Shown: positions 29,601 through 38,810, numbered from the stretch's first letter. The stretch is DNA of 64,000 nt from Solidesulfovibrio sp. (GCF_038562415.1 NZ_JBCFBA010000020.1:40001-104000), one strand, 5' to 3'. Program-made: numbers and translations. The notes: generated by a model from the letters alone, not told the origin.

Positions 29601-29876
29601 GGGCACGAGCAGCCCCCGGCGCAGGGCCTCGACGCCCAGGGCGTTGACCTCCCCGGGCACGTCCAGATAGGCGGCCAGCGTCTGGCGCACCCGGACGAGG
29701 ACCTCGGCGCGCACCTGTCCGGCCGCGTCGCCCACGGCCTCGCGGCCGCCCGACAGGGCCAGCCAGCCGATGCCCAGGCCCGTGGCCAGCACCAGCGCCA
29801 CGACGGGCGCCGTCAGCAGCACCCGAAGCGGCGGCTTGCGCGAGAAATCCGTTGGCGAAGGCACGGGTTGCGACAT
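26613..29876 (-). CDS. Membrane hybrid histidine kinase Cache-HAMP-PAS-HisKA-HATPase-REC-HPt (1087 aa)
   Basis: Membrane helices about 19-42 and 352-372 bracket a periplasmic double-Cache-like sensor (FDPRTRPWYKAG, YRHFALGVPTITACLPAF, GVFGADYPLTRI). HAMP follows, then a PAS at about 455-575 with a Cys cluster (Cys503, Cys514, Cys517 in CHEAFHG and CPGCPLGE), HisKA His602 (KMSHDIRTPL), ATPase GNAVKFT / DTGLGI / GGSGLGLAI, receiver Asp900 (AVLMDVEMPEMDG) and HPt His1033 (VAHSIKNSAG). The Cache part probably senses a small periplasmic ligand. No receiver output gene is adjacent. Confidence 0.92.
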   Translation of the reverse strand: MSQPVPSPTDFSRKPPLRVLLTAPVVALVLATGLGIGWLALSGGREAVGDAAGQVRAEVLVRVRQTLAAYLDVPGEVNALGVEALRRGLLVPGEPRNVQRYFSAIVEANPSIAYNFYGTADGEFYGARRLGPRQVQIVRAGAETGGDSHNFAVTPDGDAGELKQVYKHFDPRTRPWYKAGAAAGGPVWTPVYRHFALGVPTITACLPAFAPDGGLLGVFGADYPLTRIHEFLRTIKVGRRGEVYLLERTGDVVAASSLETDRLLTPNPDGTYRRLAALDAGEAMLAAAVRHLRKAPGGLAGIDGPVLSQVRGDAGDLYVLAEPFRDGKGIDWLLVAAAPVSDYMSRIEAGMRQSLAVVLAGIAAAAWAGIFMARRIARPVERLAAAAGDLSRGQWDLALPAPRSRELASLSEAFGRMAGQLRQAMDRLTRQHAVIVESNKTLEARVAARTAELTLMHGRLRAIFDAIPGFVHVVDRELRVVDVGDNLLRTLGIARENVLGRQCHEAFHGIETACPGCPLGEADGEKAVRVRPSTPGEEALLGRPFLAYSAPILDGGGMVWGHIECLMDVSELRQAERQLEAAKEEAEEANRAKSDFLAKMSHDIRTPLGSIIGLTDISLQSRLPAEIHDNLANVLEAAQGLLELINDLLDFSRAEAKSLPLREEHFSLRGLLASVMRACVPQARAKGLRLRLAPQRSCPAVVRGDAARLRQVLANLLGNAVKFTEKGGVRLLVSPVAPPEGHSAGEGWLRFTVADTGLGIAAEAVPTIFEPYRQASGEIAARFGGSGLGLAICRQMVELMGGVIGVDSAPGRGSVFTFTVPLPAGERSLARPPSPPVRSLDTLRQGQRPMRLLLAEDNPMNVRLARALLSRLGHRLTVAGSGREAIERLAVEAFDAVLMDVEMPEMDGLEATRRIRAGEAGAARQGVPIVAMTAHALSVFRDRCREAGVDAFVAKPVDFGELADVLRAIGDDGSPAEEPDPVRRAEAIARLDDDVTLYRELCRIFLDEAPGYRTRLETALKAGNFAGLGQVAHSIKNSAGAIGADGGRRLAEEVFSQAAAGNREGLGRTVALLLRELDQVTASLSRP

Positions 29877-29933
29877 GGCGGCGCGACGCCTCGCACTGGT
29901 TCGCGGCCTGGGACACCAATGACGGGACTTTCA

Positions 29934-29964
29934 ATCCTAATGCCAAGGCCCGGGGGCCTGTCAA
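29934..29964 (-). promoter_or_regulatory. Weak promoter candidate upstream of the Cache hybrid kinase
   Basis: A perfect TTGACA (29959-29964 on minus) with a TAGGAT 19 bases on, in the 147-base gap between uppS and the kinase. The spacing is long. A 9-bp inverted repeat (29952-29960 / 29972-29980) lies next to it without a T-run. Confidence 0.25.
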
Positions 29965-30023
29965 TGGGAAGCAGGCCCCCATTGGGCGAGTGTGCCGACC
30001 CGCTCGGGCCTGGCCGCGGGGGC

Positions 30024-30743
30024 TCAGGCCCCGTCGATCTGTTCGCTGGTCAGGCCGAAACGCCTCGACCGGCCGCGGAAGTCGTCGAGGACCGCATCGA
30101 GATGGGCCGGCGTGAAATCGGGCCACAGGGTCTCGGGAAAGGCGAACTCGCTGTAGGCGGACTGCCACAGCAGGTAGCCGGACAGGCGCATCTCGCCGCT
30201 GGTGCGGATGATGAGGTCGGGATCGGGCTGGCCGACGGTATAGAGTTCGGCGGCCAGGCGCTGTTCGGTGACGGCCTCGGGGGGCAGGCCCTGGGCGATC
30301 AGCCGCCGGCAGGCGCGCAGGATCTCCTCGCGGCCGGAATAGTTGAGCGCCAGATTGAGCGTCATCTCCGTGCAGTGGGCGGTCCTGGCGATGACGTGGG
30401 CGAGCACCTTGCGGGTGGCCAGGGGCAGTTCGGCCAGCTCGCCGAGCACCACGAAGCGGATGGACTGGGTGAGCAGGGTGTCAAGCTCCCGGTTGAGGAA
30501 GCGCACCAGCAGGTCGAAGAGGAACTTGACCTCGTCGGCCGGCCGGCCCCAGTTTTCCTTGGAAAAGGTGTAGAGCGTCAGGTGGCGGATGCCCAGTTCG
30601 CGGCAACGGGTGACCACCCCCCGGGCGGCTTCGGTGCCGGCCCGATGGCCTTCGCTACGGGGCAGCCCCCGGGAAGTGGCCCAGCGCCCGTTGCCGTCCA
30701 TGATGATGGCCACGTGCCGGGGAAGAGACGTGGTGTCGGCCAC
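30024..30743 (-). CDS. uppS: Isoprenyl (undecaprenyl) diphosphate synthase (239 aa)
   Basis: GTG start that shares one base with the frr stop (TAGTG). Cis-prenyltransferase signature HVAIIMDGNGRWA with the catalytic Asp, then GHRAG, TLYTFSKENWGRP, NLALNYSGREEI and the dimer/IPP motif IIRTSGEMRLSGYLLWQSAYSEF. It condenses isopentenyl diphosphate onto farnesyl diphosphate for the lipid carrier of cell-wall and LPS synthesis. Last gene of the rpsB cluster. Confidence 0.95.
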   Translation of the reverse strand: MADTTSLPRHVAIIMDGNGRWATSRGLPRSEGHRAGTEAARGVVTRCRELGIRHLTLYTFSKENWGRPADEVKFLFDLLVRFLNRELDTLLTQSIRFVVLGELAELPLATRKVLAHVIARTAHCTEMTLNLALNYSGREEILRACRRLIAQGLPPEAVTEQRLAAELYTVGQPDPDLIIRTSGEMRLSGYLLWQSAYSEFAFPETLWPDFTPAHLDAVLDDFRGRSRRFGLTSEQIDGA

Positions 30744-31297
30744 TAGATCTCCATGATTTCCTTTTCTTTCTTGGAAAGGATATCCTCGGCCTTGGCGATG
30801 TAGGCATCGGTGAGCTTTTGCACGTCATCCTGGCCCTTGTGCTGGTCGTCCTCGCTGATGGACTTGTCGTTCTTCTTTTTTTTCAGGGTCTCGTTGGCGT
30901 CGCGGCGGATGTTGCGCACGGCGACCTTGGCCTCTTCGGCGTATTTCTTGGCCACCTTGGCCAGGTCCTTGCGCCGGTCCTCGGTCAGCGGCGGGATGGA
31001 GATGCGGATGATCTTGCCGTCGTTGACCGGGGTGAGCCCCAGGTCGGACTTGAGGATGGCCCTTTCCACGTCGCTAAAGGCCTTGCGGTCCCAGGGCTGG
31101 ATGGTGATGGTGCGGCTGTCGGGGGTGGCCACCGAGGCGATCTGGTCCAGGGGGGTGGGGGTGCCGTAGTAGTCCACGCGCAGGCCGTCGAGCAGGCTCG
31201 TGGTGGCCCGACCGGTGCGCAGCCGCGCGAATTCCTTATCCAGCGTCGCGAGCGCCTTTTTCATGCGCTCTTCGGCGTCCGTAAGCACTGCCTGCAT
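30743..31297 (-). CDS. frr: Ribosome recycling factor (184 aa)
   Basis: Starts [31 protein letters not shown]; motifs [40 protein letters not shown] and NIRRDAN are the family hallmarks. Length of 184 is standard. It splits post-termination ribosomes with EF-G. Two bases downstream of pyrH and overlapping uppS, so made from one message. Confidence 0.96.
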   Translation of the reverse strand: MQAVLTDAEERMKKALATLDKEFARLRTGRATTSLLDGLRVDYYGTPTPLDQIASVATPDSRTITIQPWDRKAFSDVERAILKSDLGLTPVNDGKIIRISIPPLTEDRRKDLAKVAKKYAEEAKVAVRNIRRDANETLKKKKNDKSISEDDQHKGQDDVQKLTDAYIAKAEDILSKKEKEIMEI

Positions 31298-31298
31298 G

Positions 31299-32021
31299 TC
31301 ACTCGTCTCCTTTGACCACCGTTCCCACGGGTTCCCCGGTGAGCACCCGCGTCAGGTTGCCCGGGGTGAACATGTTGAAGACCACGATGGGCAGGTTGTT
31401 GTCCATGGCCAGGCTGATCGCCGTGGTGTCCATGACGCGAAGCCTTTTCTCCAGCACGTCCATGTAGGTCAGGCTGTCGTACTTGACGGCGTCGGGGTAC
31501 TTGGCCGGGTCCTTGTCGTAGACGCCGTCGACCTTGGTTCCCTTGAGGATGGCCTCCGTTTTGAGCTCCATGGCCCGCAGCGCCGCGGCGGTGTCCGTGG
31601 TGAAATACGGGTTGCCCGTTCCGGCGGCGCAGATGACCACCCGGCCCTTCTCCAAATGCCGCAGGGCCCGGCGGCGGATGTAGGGCTCGCAGACCTCGCG
31701 CATGGAGATGGCCGACATGACGCGGGTGGACAGCCCCTGCTTCTCCAGGCCTTCCTGCACGGCCAGGGCGTTTAAAACCGTGGCCAGCATGCCCATGTAA
31801 TCGGCCGAGGCCCGGTCCATGCCGGCGGCCTGTTCCGAGACGCCGCGAAAGATGTTCCCGCCCCCGATAACCAGGGAGACCCTGGCCCCGGCCGCGGCCG
31901 CCTGGGCGATTTCCCGACAGAAATTGGTGATGGTCAGGTTGTCGATCCCAAACGGGTGACCCCCGGCCAGCGCCTCGCCGCTGATCTTAAGCAAAACCTG
32001 GGAAAACCGCAATTTCGACAT
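31299..32021 (-). CDS. pyrH: UMP kinase (240 aa)
   Basis: Start [20 protein letters not shown] with AAGGGGG ahead. Amino-acid-kinase fold motifs: [48 protein letters not shown], and the C-terminal [14 protein letters not shown]. It phosphorylates UMP to UDP, typically GTP-activated and UTP-inhibited. Preceded by a terminator-like hairpin after tsf, so its level probably depends on read-through or a local promoter. Confidence 0.96.
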   Translation of the reverse strand: MSKLRFSQVLLKISGEALAGGHPFGIDNLTITNFCREIAQAAAAGARVSLVIGGGNIFRGVSEQAAGMDRASADYMGMLATVLNALAVQEGLEKQGLSTRVMSAISMREVCEPYIRRRALRHLEKGRVVICAAGTGNPYFTTDTAAALRAMELKTEAILKGTKVDGVYDKDPAKYPDAVKYDSLTYMDVLEKRLRVMDTTAISLAMDNNLPIVVFNMFTPGNLTRVLTGEPVGTVVKGDE

Positions 32022-32050
32022 GAAACCCCCTTGGGTTGCGGGAGGAAGGG

Positions 32051-32077
32051 GCCCGGGGCGTGGTTTCCGCCCCGGGC
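32051..32077. repeat. Perfect 10-bp inverted repeat in tsf-pyrH gap
   Basis: GCCCGGGGCG at 32051-32060 and its complement at 32068-32077, loop of seven. It lies after the tsf terminator and 30 bases before the pyrH start, so it would fold in the pyrH leader. Confidence 0.6.
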
Positions 32078-32090
32078 AAGGGACGACGGC

Positions 32091-32116
32091 AAAAAAAACG
32101 GGCCTTGCGGCCCGTT
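32091..32116 (-). terminator. Rho-independent terminator after tsf
   Basis: On the minus strand a stem AACGGGCC/GGCCCGTT with a GCAA loop is followed by eight T, 22 bases after the tsf stop. It sits inside the rpsB-tsf-pyrH-frr-uppS cluster, so it should act as a partial stop that separates the abundant rpsB-tsf message from the rest. Confidence 0.85.
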
Positions 32117-32137
32117 TCGAAGTCGGTGCGCGGCGGC

Positions 32138-32743
32138 CTAGGCGACGTCCTCGCCCAGGGCCATGCGCGTGAAGCGCCCGATCTGGACGTTCTCGCCCAA
32201 AACGCCGATCAGCTCGTTGAGCAGGTCCTTGATGCTGACCTTGTCGTCCTTGATGAACGGCTGTTCGAGCAGGCAGATTTCCTTGTAGAACTTCTTGATG
32301 CGGCCATCGACGATCTTCTCGGCGATGGCTTCGGGCTTGCCCTCTTCCATGGCCTGGTGCTTGAAGATCTCGCGCTCCTTGGCCAGAAGCTCGGCCGGCA
32401 CGTCCTCGGGGGCCAGGCAGACCGGAGAAGCGGCGGCGATCTGCATGGCCACGTTTTTGGCGAACTCCTGGAAGCGTTCGGACCGGGCGACGAAGTCGGT
32501 CTCGCACTTGATCTCGACCATGACGCCGATCTTGCCGTTGGAGTGGATATAGGAACCGATCACGCCCTCGGAGGTGGCGCGGCCGGCGCGCTTCTGGGCC
32601 TTGGCCAGGCCCTTCTCGCGCAGCCAGGCCACGGCCTTTTCGGTGTCGCCGGTGCACTCGGTCAGGGCTTTCTTGCAGTCCATCATGCCCGCGCCGGTCT
32701 TGTCGCGCAGGGCTTTCACGGAGCTGGCGGAGATATCGGACAT
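32138..32743 (-). CDS. tsf: Elongation factor Ts, short form (201 aa)
   Basis: Starts [27 protein letters not shown], the family N-domain; CETDFVAR and [11 protein letters not shown] mark the core. Ends soon after [31 protein letters not shown]. At 201 residues it is like the short Thermus-type form and lacks the second core half and coiled coil of the 283-residue E. coli protein. It exchanges GDP for GTP on EF-Tu. TAGGAGG before the start, 12 bases after rpsB. Confidence 0.95.
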   Translation of the reverse strand: MSDISASSVKALRDKTGAGMMDCKKALTECTGDTEKAVAWLREKGLAKAQKRAGRATSEGVIGSYIHSNGKIGVMVEIKCETDFVARSERFQEFAKNVAMQIAAASPVCLAPEDVPAELLAKEREIFKHQAMEEGKPEAIAEKIVDGRIKKFYKEICLLEQPFIKDDKVSIKDLLNELIGVLGENVQIGRFTRMALGEDVA

Positions 32744-32755
32744 GGGGCGGTCCTC

Positions 32756-33535
32756 CTACTCTTCGGTGGTTTCGGATTCGGCTTCCGCGGCGACGGGGGC
32801 CGGGGCCGGTTCGGGCTTCTCATCCTTGTCCGCCCCGGCCGGGGCGTCCTTGGTCTGGGCGGCGCCCTCGAGGCAGGCCTCGCTGATGCTGGCGGCGAAG
32901 AGCTTGATGGCCCGGATGGCGTCGTCGTTGCCCGGAATCACGTAGTCGATGACGTCGGGGTCGCAGTTGGTGTCGACCACGGCCACGATGGGGATGCCGA
33001 GCTTGCGGCATTCCTGGACGGCGATTTCCTCGCGCTTGGGGTCGATGATGAACGCGGCCTGGGGCAGGCGGTCCATGTTCTTGATGCCGCCAAGCGTGGC
33101 GTTCAATTTTTCCACCTCGCGGCCCATCATGACGATTTCCTTCTTGGGAAAGCGCTTGATGCTGCCGTCCTCGAACATGCGTTCCAGGTTCTTGAGGCGG
33201 TCGATGCTTTTTTTGATGGTCTGGAAGTTGGTGAGCATGCCGCCCATCCAACGGTTGGTGACGAAGAACTGCTCGGCGCGCTCGGCTTCCTTTTTCACGG
33301 ACTCCTGGGCCTGGCGCTTGGTGCCGACGAAGATCACCCGTCCGCCGCCGGCGATGACGCCGGCCACGAAGTCGTGGGCCTTCTGGTAGAGCTTGACGGT
33401 CTGCTGGAGGTCGATGATGTGGATGCCGTTCCTGGCCCCGAAGATGAAGGTCCGCATCTTGGGGTTCCAGCGGCGGGTCTGGTGGCCGAAGTGGACACCG
33501 GTCTCGAGCAGCTGCTTCATGGTCACGTAAGGCAT
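32756..33535 (-). CDS. rpsB: 30S ribosomal protein S2 (259 aa)
   Basis: Starts [27 protein letters not shown]; other marks are [52 protein letters not shown] and a C-terminal acidic Ala/Pro/Glu tail of about 35 residues that is longer than usual. AAGGAG upstream. First gene of the translation cluster, with its own promoter. Confidence 0.97.
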   Translation of the reverse strand: MPYVTMKQLLETGVHFGHQTRRWNPKMRTFIFGARNGIHIIDLQQTVKLYQKAHDFVAGVIAGGGRVIFVGTKRQAQESVKKEAERAEQFFVTNRWMGGMLTNFQTIKKSIDRLKNLERMFEDGSIKRFPKKEIVMMGREVEKLNATLGGIKNMDRLPQAAFIIDPKREEIAVQECRKLGIPIVAVVDTNCDPDVIDYVIPGNDDAIRAIKLFAASISEACLEGAAQTKDAPAGADKDEKPEPAPAPVAAEAESETTEE

Positions 33536-33631
33536 GGGATCTCCTTGGGTTTTTCCTCCGCCTCGCCAGGCGGTCACCGGTCCGTCCGGCACCCAGGATT
33601 GGGGCGAGGCGTGTGTTTTGGGAAACGTCGG

Positions 33632-33660
33632 TTTGTAGGCCGGTCCGGAAAATAAAGCAA
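33632..33660 (-). promoter_or_regulatory. Promoter of the rpsB-tsf operon
   Basis: Minus-strand TTGCTT (33655-33660) and TACAAA (33632-33637) with 17-base spacing, AT-rich between and upstream. The predicted start near 33625 gives a leader of about 90 bases, long enough for S2 autoregulation, but no specific leader fold was checked. Confidence 0.55.
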
Positions 33661-33747
33661 GGGGCAATGTCGGCCCGCCCGCGCCGGTTCGTTGACAGCG
33701 CCGTCCCCGCCCGCTACCCACGGCCAGACGCCGCCACGGGGGGAACC

Positions 33748-34932
33748 ATGCGCATCGTGCTCCACGCGGGGCTCAAAAAAACCGGCTCCACGGCCATCCA
33801 GATCGCCCTGGCCCGGGATGCCGCCAGGCTTTCGCGCCTGGGCGTTTTCGTGCCGGAGGCGGACATGGGGCTTGCCCCGGGAAGCCCGGCGCGCACCTCG
33901 GGCAACGCCTACGGCCTGGCCCTTCTGGCCGAGGAGGCCGGCGTCGATCCGGCCGGCGCGGCCGGTCGCATCCGCGACCACCTGGGGGAGCGCCTGGAGC
34001 GGGCGCGACGGGCCGGCTGCGGGACGCTGCTGTTGTCCTCGGAAACGCTGTGCGCCCTGTCCGAGGCCGGCTGGCGGGCGCTTTTCGCGGCCCTGGCCGA
34101 GCTGGGCCGGCCGACCCGGTTCGTGGTCTTCGAGCGCGACCCGTATGCCTGGTATTTTTCGGTCTGGCTGCAGGCCGTCAAGCGCGACGGCTGCGCCGCC
34201 TGGCTGGACGCGGCCCTGGCCGGAAACGAGGAAGGCTTCCTGCGGCCGCTGCTCGTCCCGACCGTGCTTGGGCGCGCCTGCGCCGGCTCGGGCGGGCTTT
34301 TCGAGGCGTTGCGCCTGGACTACGACGCCTGCCGCCGCGACGCGGCCGGGGCGTTTTTCGCCGCCCTGGGCCTGCCCAGGCCCGAAACGGCCGCCGCCGC
34401 CCCGGCCCGGTTCAACCGGTCGCTGTCGGCCGGGGAGGCCTTCGCCTTCCTGACGCTCAACCGGGCCAGCGGCGGCAACATGAAGCTGTGCCAGGCCCTG
34501 TGCGACAAGTACGTGACCGGCGACGCCGACCGGGAGCGGTTCTTCTTTTTCGATCCGGCCGTGCAGGCGGCGGTCCACGCCTTCCTGGACCGCCACGGCG
34601 CGGGGCGCCCCGAGGCGGCCTATCCGGAGACGCGAAACCTGACCTTCGAGGAACTGGCCGCCAGCCAGCCGGCCCCGGCCCCGGCCATGGGGGGGATGCT
34701 GGCCGACGCCGTGGCCCATTTCCGGGATTTTTCCGGTTCCGTGGCGGCGCTGGCCCTGCACAAGGCCCGGCATTACGCCGCCTCGCCGGCCAGGGGGCTC
34801 GTGCCGGGGGATTTCGACATCCTGTGCTACCTGATCGCCAATCCCGACGTGCTGGCCGCCGACTGCGATCCCTACCGGCACTACATGGAATGCGGCCGGC
34901 ACGAGGGCCGTACCTGCCGGGTCTTCACCTAG
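33748..34932 (+). CDS. Sulfotransferase-like protein with C-terminal DPYRHY motif (394 aa)
   Basis: Starts [21 protein letters not shown], where GLKKTGST resembles the PAPS-binding loop of sulfotransferases. [17 protein letters not shown] resembles the second PAPS segment (R-D-P-x-x-x-x-x-S). The last 35 residues ([30 protein letters not shown]) match the 'Y-L-x-x-N-P-D-V ... DP-x-x-H-Y-x-x-x-G-x-x-E-G-R' module found at the ends of glycan-modifying enzymes. Probable role: sulfation of a surface glycan or lipid. Start has GGGGGGAA upstream; divergent from rpsB. Confidence 0.7.
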   Translation: MRIVLHAGLKKTGSTAIQIALARDAARLSRLGVFVPEADMGLAPGSPARTSGNAYGLALLAEEAGVDPAGAAGRIRDHLGERLERARRAGCGTLLLSSETLCALSEAGWRALFAALAELGRPTRFVVFERDPYAWYFSVWLQAVKRDGCAAWLDAALAGNEEGFLRPLLVPTVLGRACAGSGGLFEALRLDYDACRRDAAGAFFAALGLPRPETAAAAPARFNRSLSAGEAFAFLTLNRASGGNMKLCQALCDKYVTGDADRERFFFFDPAVQAAVHAFLDRHGAGRPEAAYPETRNLTFEELAASQPAPAPAMGGMLADAVAHFRDFSGSVAALALHKARHYAASPARGLVPGDFDILCYLIANPDVLAADCDPYRHYMECGRHEGRTCRVFT

Positions 34933-34938
34933 GGCGCG

Positions 34939-35709
34939 TCACTGCAACGGCGCCCGTTCGGCCTCGCCCCGGGCGGCGTTGATCAGCACGCCCACCTCGT
35001 CGATCTCCACCCGCACCTCGTCGCCCGGGGCCAGCCGGCCGCCGTCGGCCGGCGAGCCGGTGAGGATCACGTCGCCGGGCAGCAGGGTCATGACGCCGGA
35101 CACGAAGCTGACCAGATCGTAGGGGGAGACGGCCATGTCGGCCAGGCTGGCCTCCTGGACCACGGCCCCGTTGACGCGGGTGCGCAGGGACAGGGCCGAC
35201 GGGTCGGCCACGGCGGTCTCGATCCAGGGGCCGATGGGGGCGAAGGTGTCGAAACCCTTGGCCCGGCCCGGCAGGCCGTCGGCGGCGAACAGGTCGGGGG
35301 CCGTGATGTCGTTGGCGCAGGCGAAGCCGAACAGGCAGCGCGGCACCTCGGCCGGGGCCACGTTGCGGCAGGCCCGGCCGAGCACCACGGCCAGACCGCC
35401 GAAAGCCTCCACCCGGGCGGCGGCCCGGGGCAGCACAATGGCCTCGCCGCTGCCGATGACGGACGAGGGGGGCTTGAGAAACAGCACGGGCGCCGCCCCG
35501 ACGCGGCGCCCGCCAGCCGGCGTATCCCGGAAATTGCCCAGCGCGCACACCACCTTGGACGGGGCCACCGGCGGCAGCACCGTCACTTCCGACAAGGCCA
35601 CCACCTCGGGCAGGCCCAGGGCCGGGTCCAGGCAGCGCACGGCCCGCCGCTCCAGAAGCAGCTGGCCGTAAAAAGTCCTGTCCCCCCGGCGCACGCGCAG
35701 CACTTTCAT
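34939..35709 (-). CDS. Fumarylacetoacetate hydrolase family protein (256 aa)
   Basis: C-terminal two-thirds fit the FAH fold: KVVCALGNF (usual opening of the domain), VLFLKPPSSVIGSGEAI, GFACANDITAPDLF, KGFDTFAPIGPWI, VSFVSGVMTLLPGDVILTGSP and GDEVRVEIDEVGVLIN. Metal ligands of the family sit in 'E-x-E'; here the VEAFGGLAVVLGR segment has only one acidic residue in place of E-L-x-V, so the metal site may be altered. Family members cleave C-C bonds or isomerise ring products. Last gene of the plsC-rnj operon. Confidence 0.8.
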   Translation of the reverse strand: MKVLRVRRGDRTFYGQLLLERRAVRCLDPALGLPEVVALSEVTVLPPVAPSKVVCALGNFRDTPAGGRRVGAAPVLFLKPPSSVIGSGEAIVLPRAAARVEAFGGLAVVLGRACRNVAPAEVPRCLFGFACANDITAPDLFAADGLPGRAKGFDTFAPIGPWIETAVADPSALSLRTRVNGAVVQEASLADMAVSPYDLVSFVSGVMTLLPGDVILTGSPADGGRLAPGDEVRVEIDEVGVLINAARGEAERAPLQ

Positions 35710-35720
35710 GGGACAGGCCC

Positions 35721-37376
35721 CTACAAGGTGATGACCAGCGGCACCACCACGGGATCGCGTTCCAGGACCTTGCGGAAAAAGCGCCGCAGGGCGGAGCGGA
35801 TGCGCTCCTTGAGCAGGTCGGACTGGCCGGGCGGCACGTTCTCGAAGATGTCGAGCACGATGCATTTGGCGTCTTCCAGCACGTGGCTGTAGTGCTGCTC
35901 GAAGACGAAGCCTTTCGAGAGGATGCTCGGGCCGAAGGTCAGCTCGCCGGATTTCTCGTCCACCACGAGCACCACGATGACCAGCCCCTCGCCGGCCAGC
36001 AACTGGCGCTCCTTGAGCACCGTGACCCCCACGTCGCCCACGCCCTTGCCGTCCACGTAGATGTGCTCGACCGGGATGGGGTCCTCCAGGCGCACCAGCC
36101 CTTGGCGGAAGGTCACGGGCTGGCCGTCCTCGATGACCAGGGCCCGTTCCGGGGCCACGCCGCAGGCCACGGCGATGCGGGCGTGCTTGACCAGGTGGCG
36201 GTACTCGCCGTGGATGGGAATGAAGTATTTGGGGGACACGGTTTCGAGCATCAGCCGCAGTTCCGCGCCGTGGGCGTGGCCCGAGGCGTGGATGGCCTGG
36301 ACGCGTTCGTAGAGGACCTCGGCCCCGAGCTTGTAGAGGCGGTTGATCAGGCGCGTGATGGCCCGGATGTTGCCGGGAATGAACCGCGAGGACAGGATGA
36401 CGGTGTCGCCCTTCTGGGCCTTGATCTGGCGGTGCTCGCCGTAGGCCAGGCGCGACAGGGCGGACAGCGGCTCGCCCTGGGAGCCGGTGACGAGCAGCAC
36501 GACCTTGTCGTCGGGAAGGCCCGGCAGTTCGTCGAGGCTGGCCTCGGTGCCGGCCGGCACGCGCAGATGCCCCAGGTCCCGGGCGATCTCGATGTTGGAA
36601 AAAAGCGACTTGCCCGACACGGCCACCTTGCGCCCGCAGGCGTGGGCCAGGTCGTAGATCTCCTGCATGCGCTGGATGTGGCTGGAGAAAAGCGTCACCA
36701 CGATCCGGCCGGGCGCGTCGCGAAACAGCCCATCCAGGGTGGATTTGATCTCGCGCTCGGCCAGGGCGAAACCCTCGCGCTCGGCATTGGTGGAATCGGA
36801 CAAAAGCAGCATCACGCCCGGCTTGCTGAAGGCCTTGATGGCCGGCAGGTCCGTGGCGTGGCCGTCCAGGGGCGTGCGGTCGATCTTGAAGTCGCCGGTG
36901 TGGACGATGCGCCCGGCCGGGGTCTCGATGCCCAGGGCGAAGCCCTCGACGATGGAATGGCACACCGGAAAAAAGGTGACGCGAAAATCGCCCAGCGTCA
37001 GGGTCTGGCCGCCGACGACTGGCTCGAACTGTGTGAATTCCTTGAGGTTGTGCTCTTCGAGTTTCTTGGCCGCCAAGGCCAGGGTGAAGGCCGAGCCGTA
37101 AAGCGGCGCGTCGCACGAGCGCATCAGCCACGGCAAGGCGCCGATGTGGTCCTCGTGGCCGTGGGTTAAAAGGATGCCCTTGAGCTTGTCCTTGTTGGCC
37201 AAAAGGAAATCGAAACGCGGGATGACCACGTCGATGCCGAACAGGGAGTCGTCGGGGAACATCAGGCCGCAGTCCACGACGATCATCGAATCGCCGCTGA
37301 CCAGGGCCATGCAGTTGAGCCCGATTTCGCCGAGGCCGCCCAATGGGTAGAGGGTCACGGCGGGGGTGGCGTTCAT
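35721..37376 (-). CDS. rnj: Ribonuclease J (551 aa)
   Basis: Metallo-beta-lactamase/beta-CASP nuclease. Start MNATPAVTLYPLGGLGEIGLN with CAGGAG ahead, the usual RNase J opening. Zinc site HGHEDH at 72-77; beta-CASP motifs VTLFSSHIQRMQEI, VLLVTGSQGEPLSALSRLA, ILSSRFIPGN and ASGHAHGAEL; C-terminal extension from about 450. RNase J has 5'-3' exo- and endonuclease activity in RNA decay and maturation. It overlaps plsC by ATGA at its start, giving a plsC-rnj-FAH operon. Confidence 0.92.
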   Translation of the reverse strand: MNATPAVTLYPLGGLGEIGLNCMALVSGDSMIVVDCGLMFPDDSLFGIDVVIPRFDFLLANKDKLKGILLTHGHEDHIGALPWLMRSCDAPLYGSAFTLALAAKKLEEHNLKEFTQFEPVVGGQTLTLGDFRVTFFPVCHSIVEGFALGIETPAGRIVHTGDFKIDRTPLDGHATDLPAIKAFSKPGVMLLLSDSTNAEREGFALAEREIKSTLDGLFRDAPGRIVVTLFSSHIQRMQEIYDLAHACGRKVAVSGKSLFSNIEIARDLGHLRVPAGTEASLDELPGLPDDKVVLLVTGSQGEPLSALSRLAYGEHRQIKAQKGDTVILSSRFIPGNIRAITRLINRLYKLGAEVLYERVQAIHASGHAHGAELRLMLETVSPKYFIPIHGEYRHLVKHARIAVACGVAPERALVIEDGQPVTFRQGLVRLEDPIPVEHIYVDGKGVGDVGVTVLKERQLLAGEGLVIVVLVVDEKSGELTFGPSILSKGFVFEQHYSHVLEDAKCIVLDIFENVPPGQSDLLKERIRSALRRFFRKVLERDPVVVPLVITL

Positions 37377-38089
37377 TGTCGCATCTCCTGATAGGCCGCG
37401 TTCATGCGGGCCCAAAGGTCGTTTTTAAAGGCCTCACGCTGCTTCAGCGTGTACTGTGCGTGGGGGTCGAACGGCGGCAGGGCGCGCACGGTCACTTCCC
37501 CGGCGCGCACCCACTTGCCGTGCTTGGGCAGGACGCGGGCCGAGCCGGTGATGATGACGGGCGCGACCTTGGCCCGGCACTTGAGGGCCACGATCATGCC
37601 GCCGGTCTTGAACGGGCCCAGCCGCGTGGTGTCCACGGCCCGGGTTCCCTCGGGAAAAACGAGCAGGCCCACGCCACGGGAGACGATATCCGTGGCTTCC
37701 TTGATGGATTCCATGGCCTTGCGACGGTTTTCCCGGTCGATGGCCACATGGCCCACCCGGCGCATGGCCGGGCCGAAGACGGGTATCGCAAACAGGCTTT
37801 CCTTGGCCAGGAAGCGGAAATTGTAGCCGGACAGCACCGAGAAGAGAATAGGGATGTCCATGTGGCTTTGGTGGTTGGCCATGAAAACGTAGGCCTCGCC
37901 CGGGGTCAGGGCCGACAGGTCGACCGTCAGGCGCACGCCGGCGCAGGCCAGCAGGCTTTTGGCCCACAGGCTCTCGAGCCGGTGGGAGAAGGCCCCGTTG
38001 CGGCCGAGGCAGGCGAATATCCAGCACAGGCCGCTGAAAAGGATCGTCAGCGGCGCCAGGCAAAGGGCGAAAAAAAAGGATCGGATCAT
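37373..38089 (-). CDS. plsC: 1-acyl-sn-glycerol-3-phosphate acyltransferase (238 aa)
   Basis: N-terminal membrane helix (about 4-28). Catalytic NHQSHMD at 72-78 (H-x-x-x-x-D) and FPEGTRA at 145-151 with the acyl-acceptor GPFKTGG and PVIITGS. It adds the second acyl chain to make phosphatidic acid at the inner membrane. First gene of a three-gene operon, its stop overlapping the rnj start. Confidence 0.9.
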   Translation of the reverse strand: MIRSFFFALCLAPLTILFSGLCWIFACLGRNGAFSHRLESLWAKSLLACAGVRLTVDLSALTPGEAYVFMANHQSHMDIPILFSVLSGYNFRFLAKESLFAIPVFGPAMRRVGHVAIDRENRRKAMESIKEATDIVSRGVGLLVFPEGTRAVDTTRLGPFKTGGMIVALKCRAKVAPVIITGSARVLPKHGKWVRAGEVTVRALPPFDPHAQYTLKQREAFKNDLWARMNAAYQEMRQ

Positions 38090-38278
38090 GCTTTGTTTTC
38101 CGTGTCGCGCGCCAGGCGGCGGGGAAAGTGTTGCCGCCCGACGGCATACTAGGGGCGGCGACGGAAAAAATCCAGCCTCGGGCCGGGCCTTCGGGGTCCC
38201 TGGCGCGCTTGCATCGGTTTTTCTTTTTTGGCACCACGACGTTACATGGTCCGCCGCACACGGGCCGAAGGGGTGCAC

Positions 38279-38674
38279 ATGAAAATTCTCATTGTCGACG
38301 ACGATCATGTTTCCCAGGTCGCGCTTTCGGCCACCCTGTCCCGGTACGGAGAATGCACGTGCGAAGGCAACGGCCGCGACGGGCTGGCCCGGTTCACGGC
38401 CGCCCTGGACGCGCAAGCCCCGTTCGACCTGGTGTTCATGGATATCCAGATGCCGGTCATGGACGGCCAGACGGCGCTTTGCGCCATCCGCGAACTGGAA
38501 CGGGAACGCAAGGTCGCGCCGGGCCGCGAAGCCAAGGCCGTGATGATCACCTGTCATGACGACATCAAAAATATCAGCACGTCGTTTTTCAAGGGCCAGG
38601 TCACCTGCTACTTCACCAAGCCCATCGACCTGCGCGCCATGATCGAGGAACTGCGGCGGGAAGATTTGATCTGA
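38279..38674 (+). CDS. CheY-like single-domain response regulator (131 aa)
   Basis: Starts MKILIVDDDHVSQVAL with AAGGGG upstream. Acidic cluster VDDD, phospho-Asp in LVFMDIQMPVMDGQ, Thr in MITCHDD, Lys in YFTKPID. No output domain. It lies 136 bases before a CBM48 protein on the same strand and is divergent from plsC; the partner kinase is not adjacent. Confidence 0.9.
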   Translation: MKILIVDDDHVSQVALSATLSRYGECTCEGNGRDGLARFTAALDAQAPFDLVFMDIQMPVMDGQTALCAIRELERERKVAPGREAKAVMITCHDDIKNISTSFFKGQVTCYFTKPIDLRAMIEELRREDLI

Positions 38675-38810
38675 TCCGACGTGTTTCCGTGTTTCTCCAA
38701 AAAAGATTTTACATCGTCACAAAGAGCGGTTAGGCCTTGGGCAAGGTCCCATTGTGCGCGGCGCGCCCAGGCTCGCCGCGGGCACGCGGCTTTTAGCCAG
38801 GAGAAAGTGC

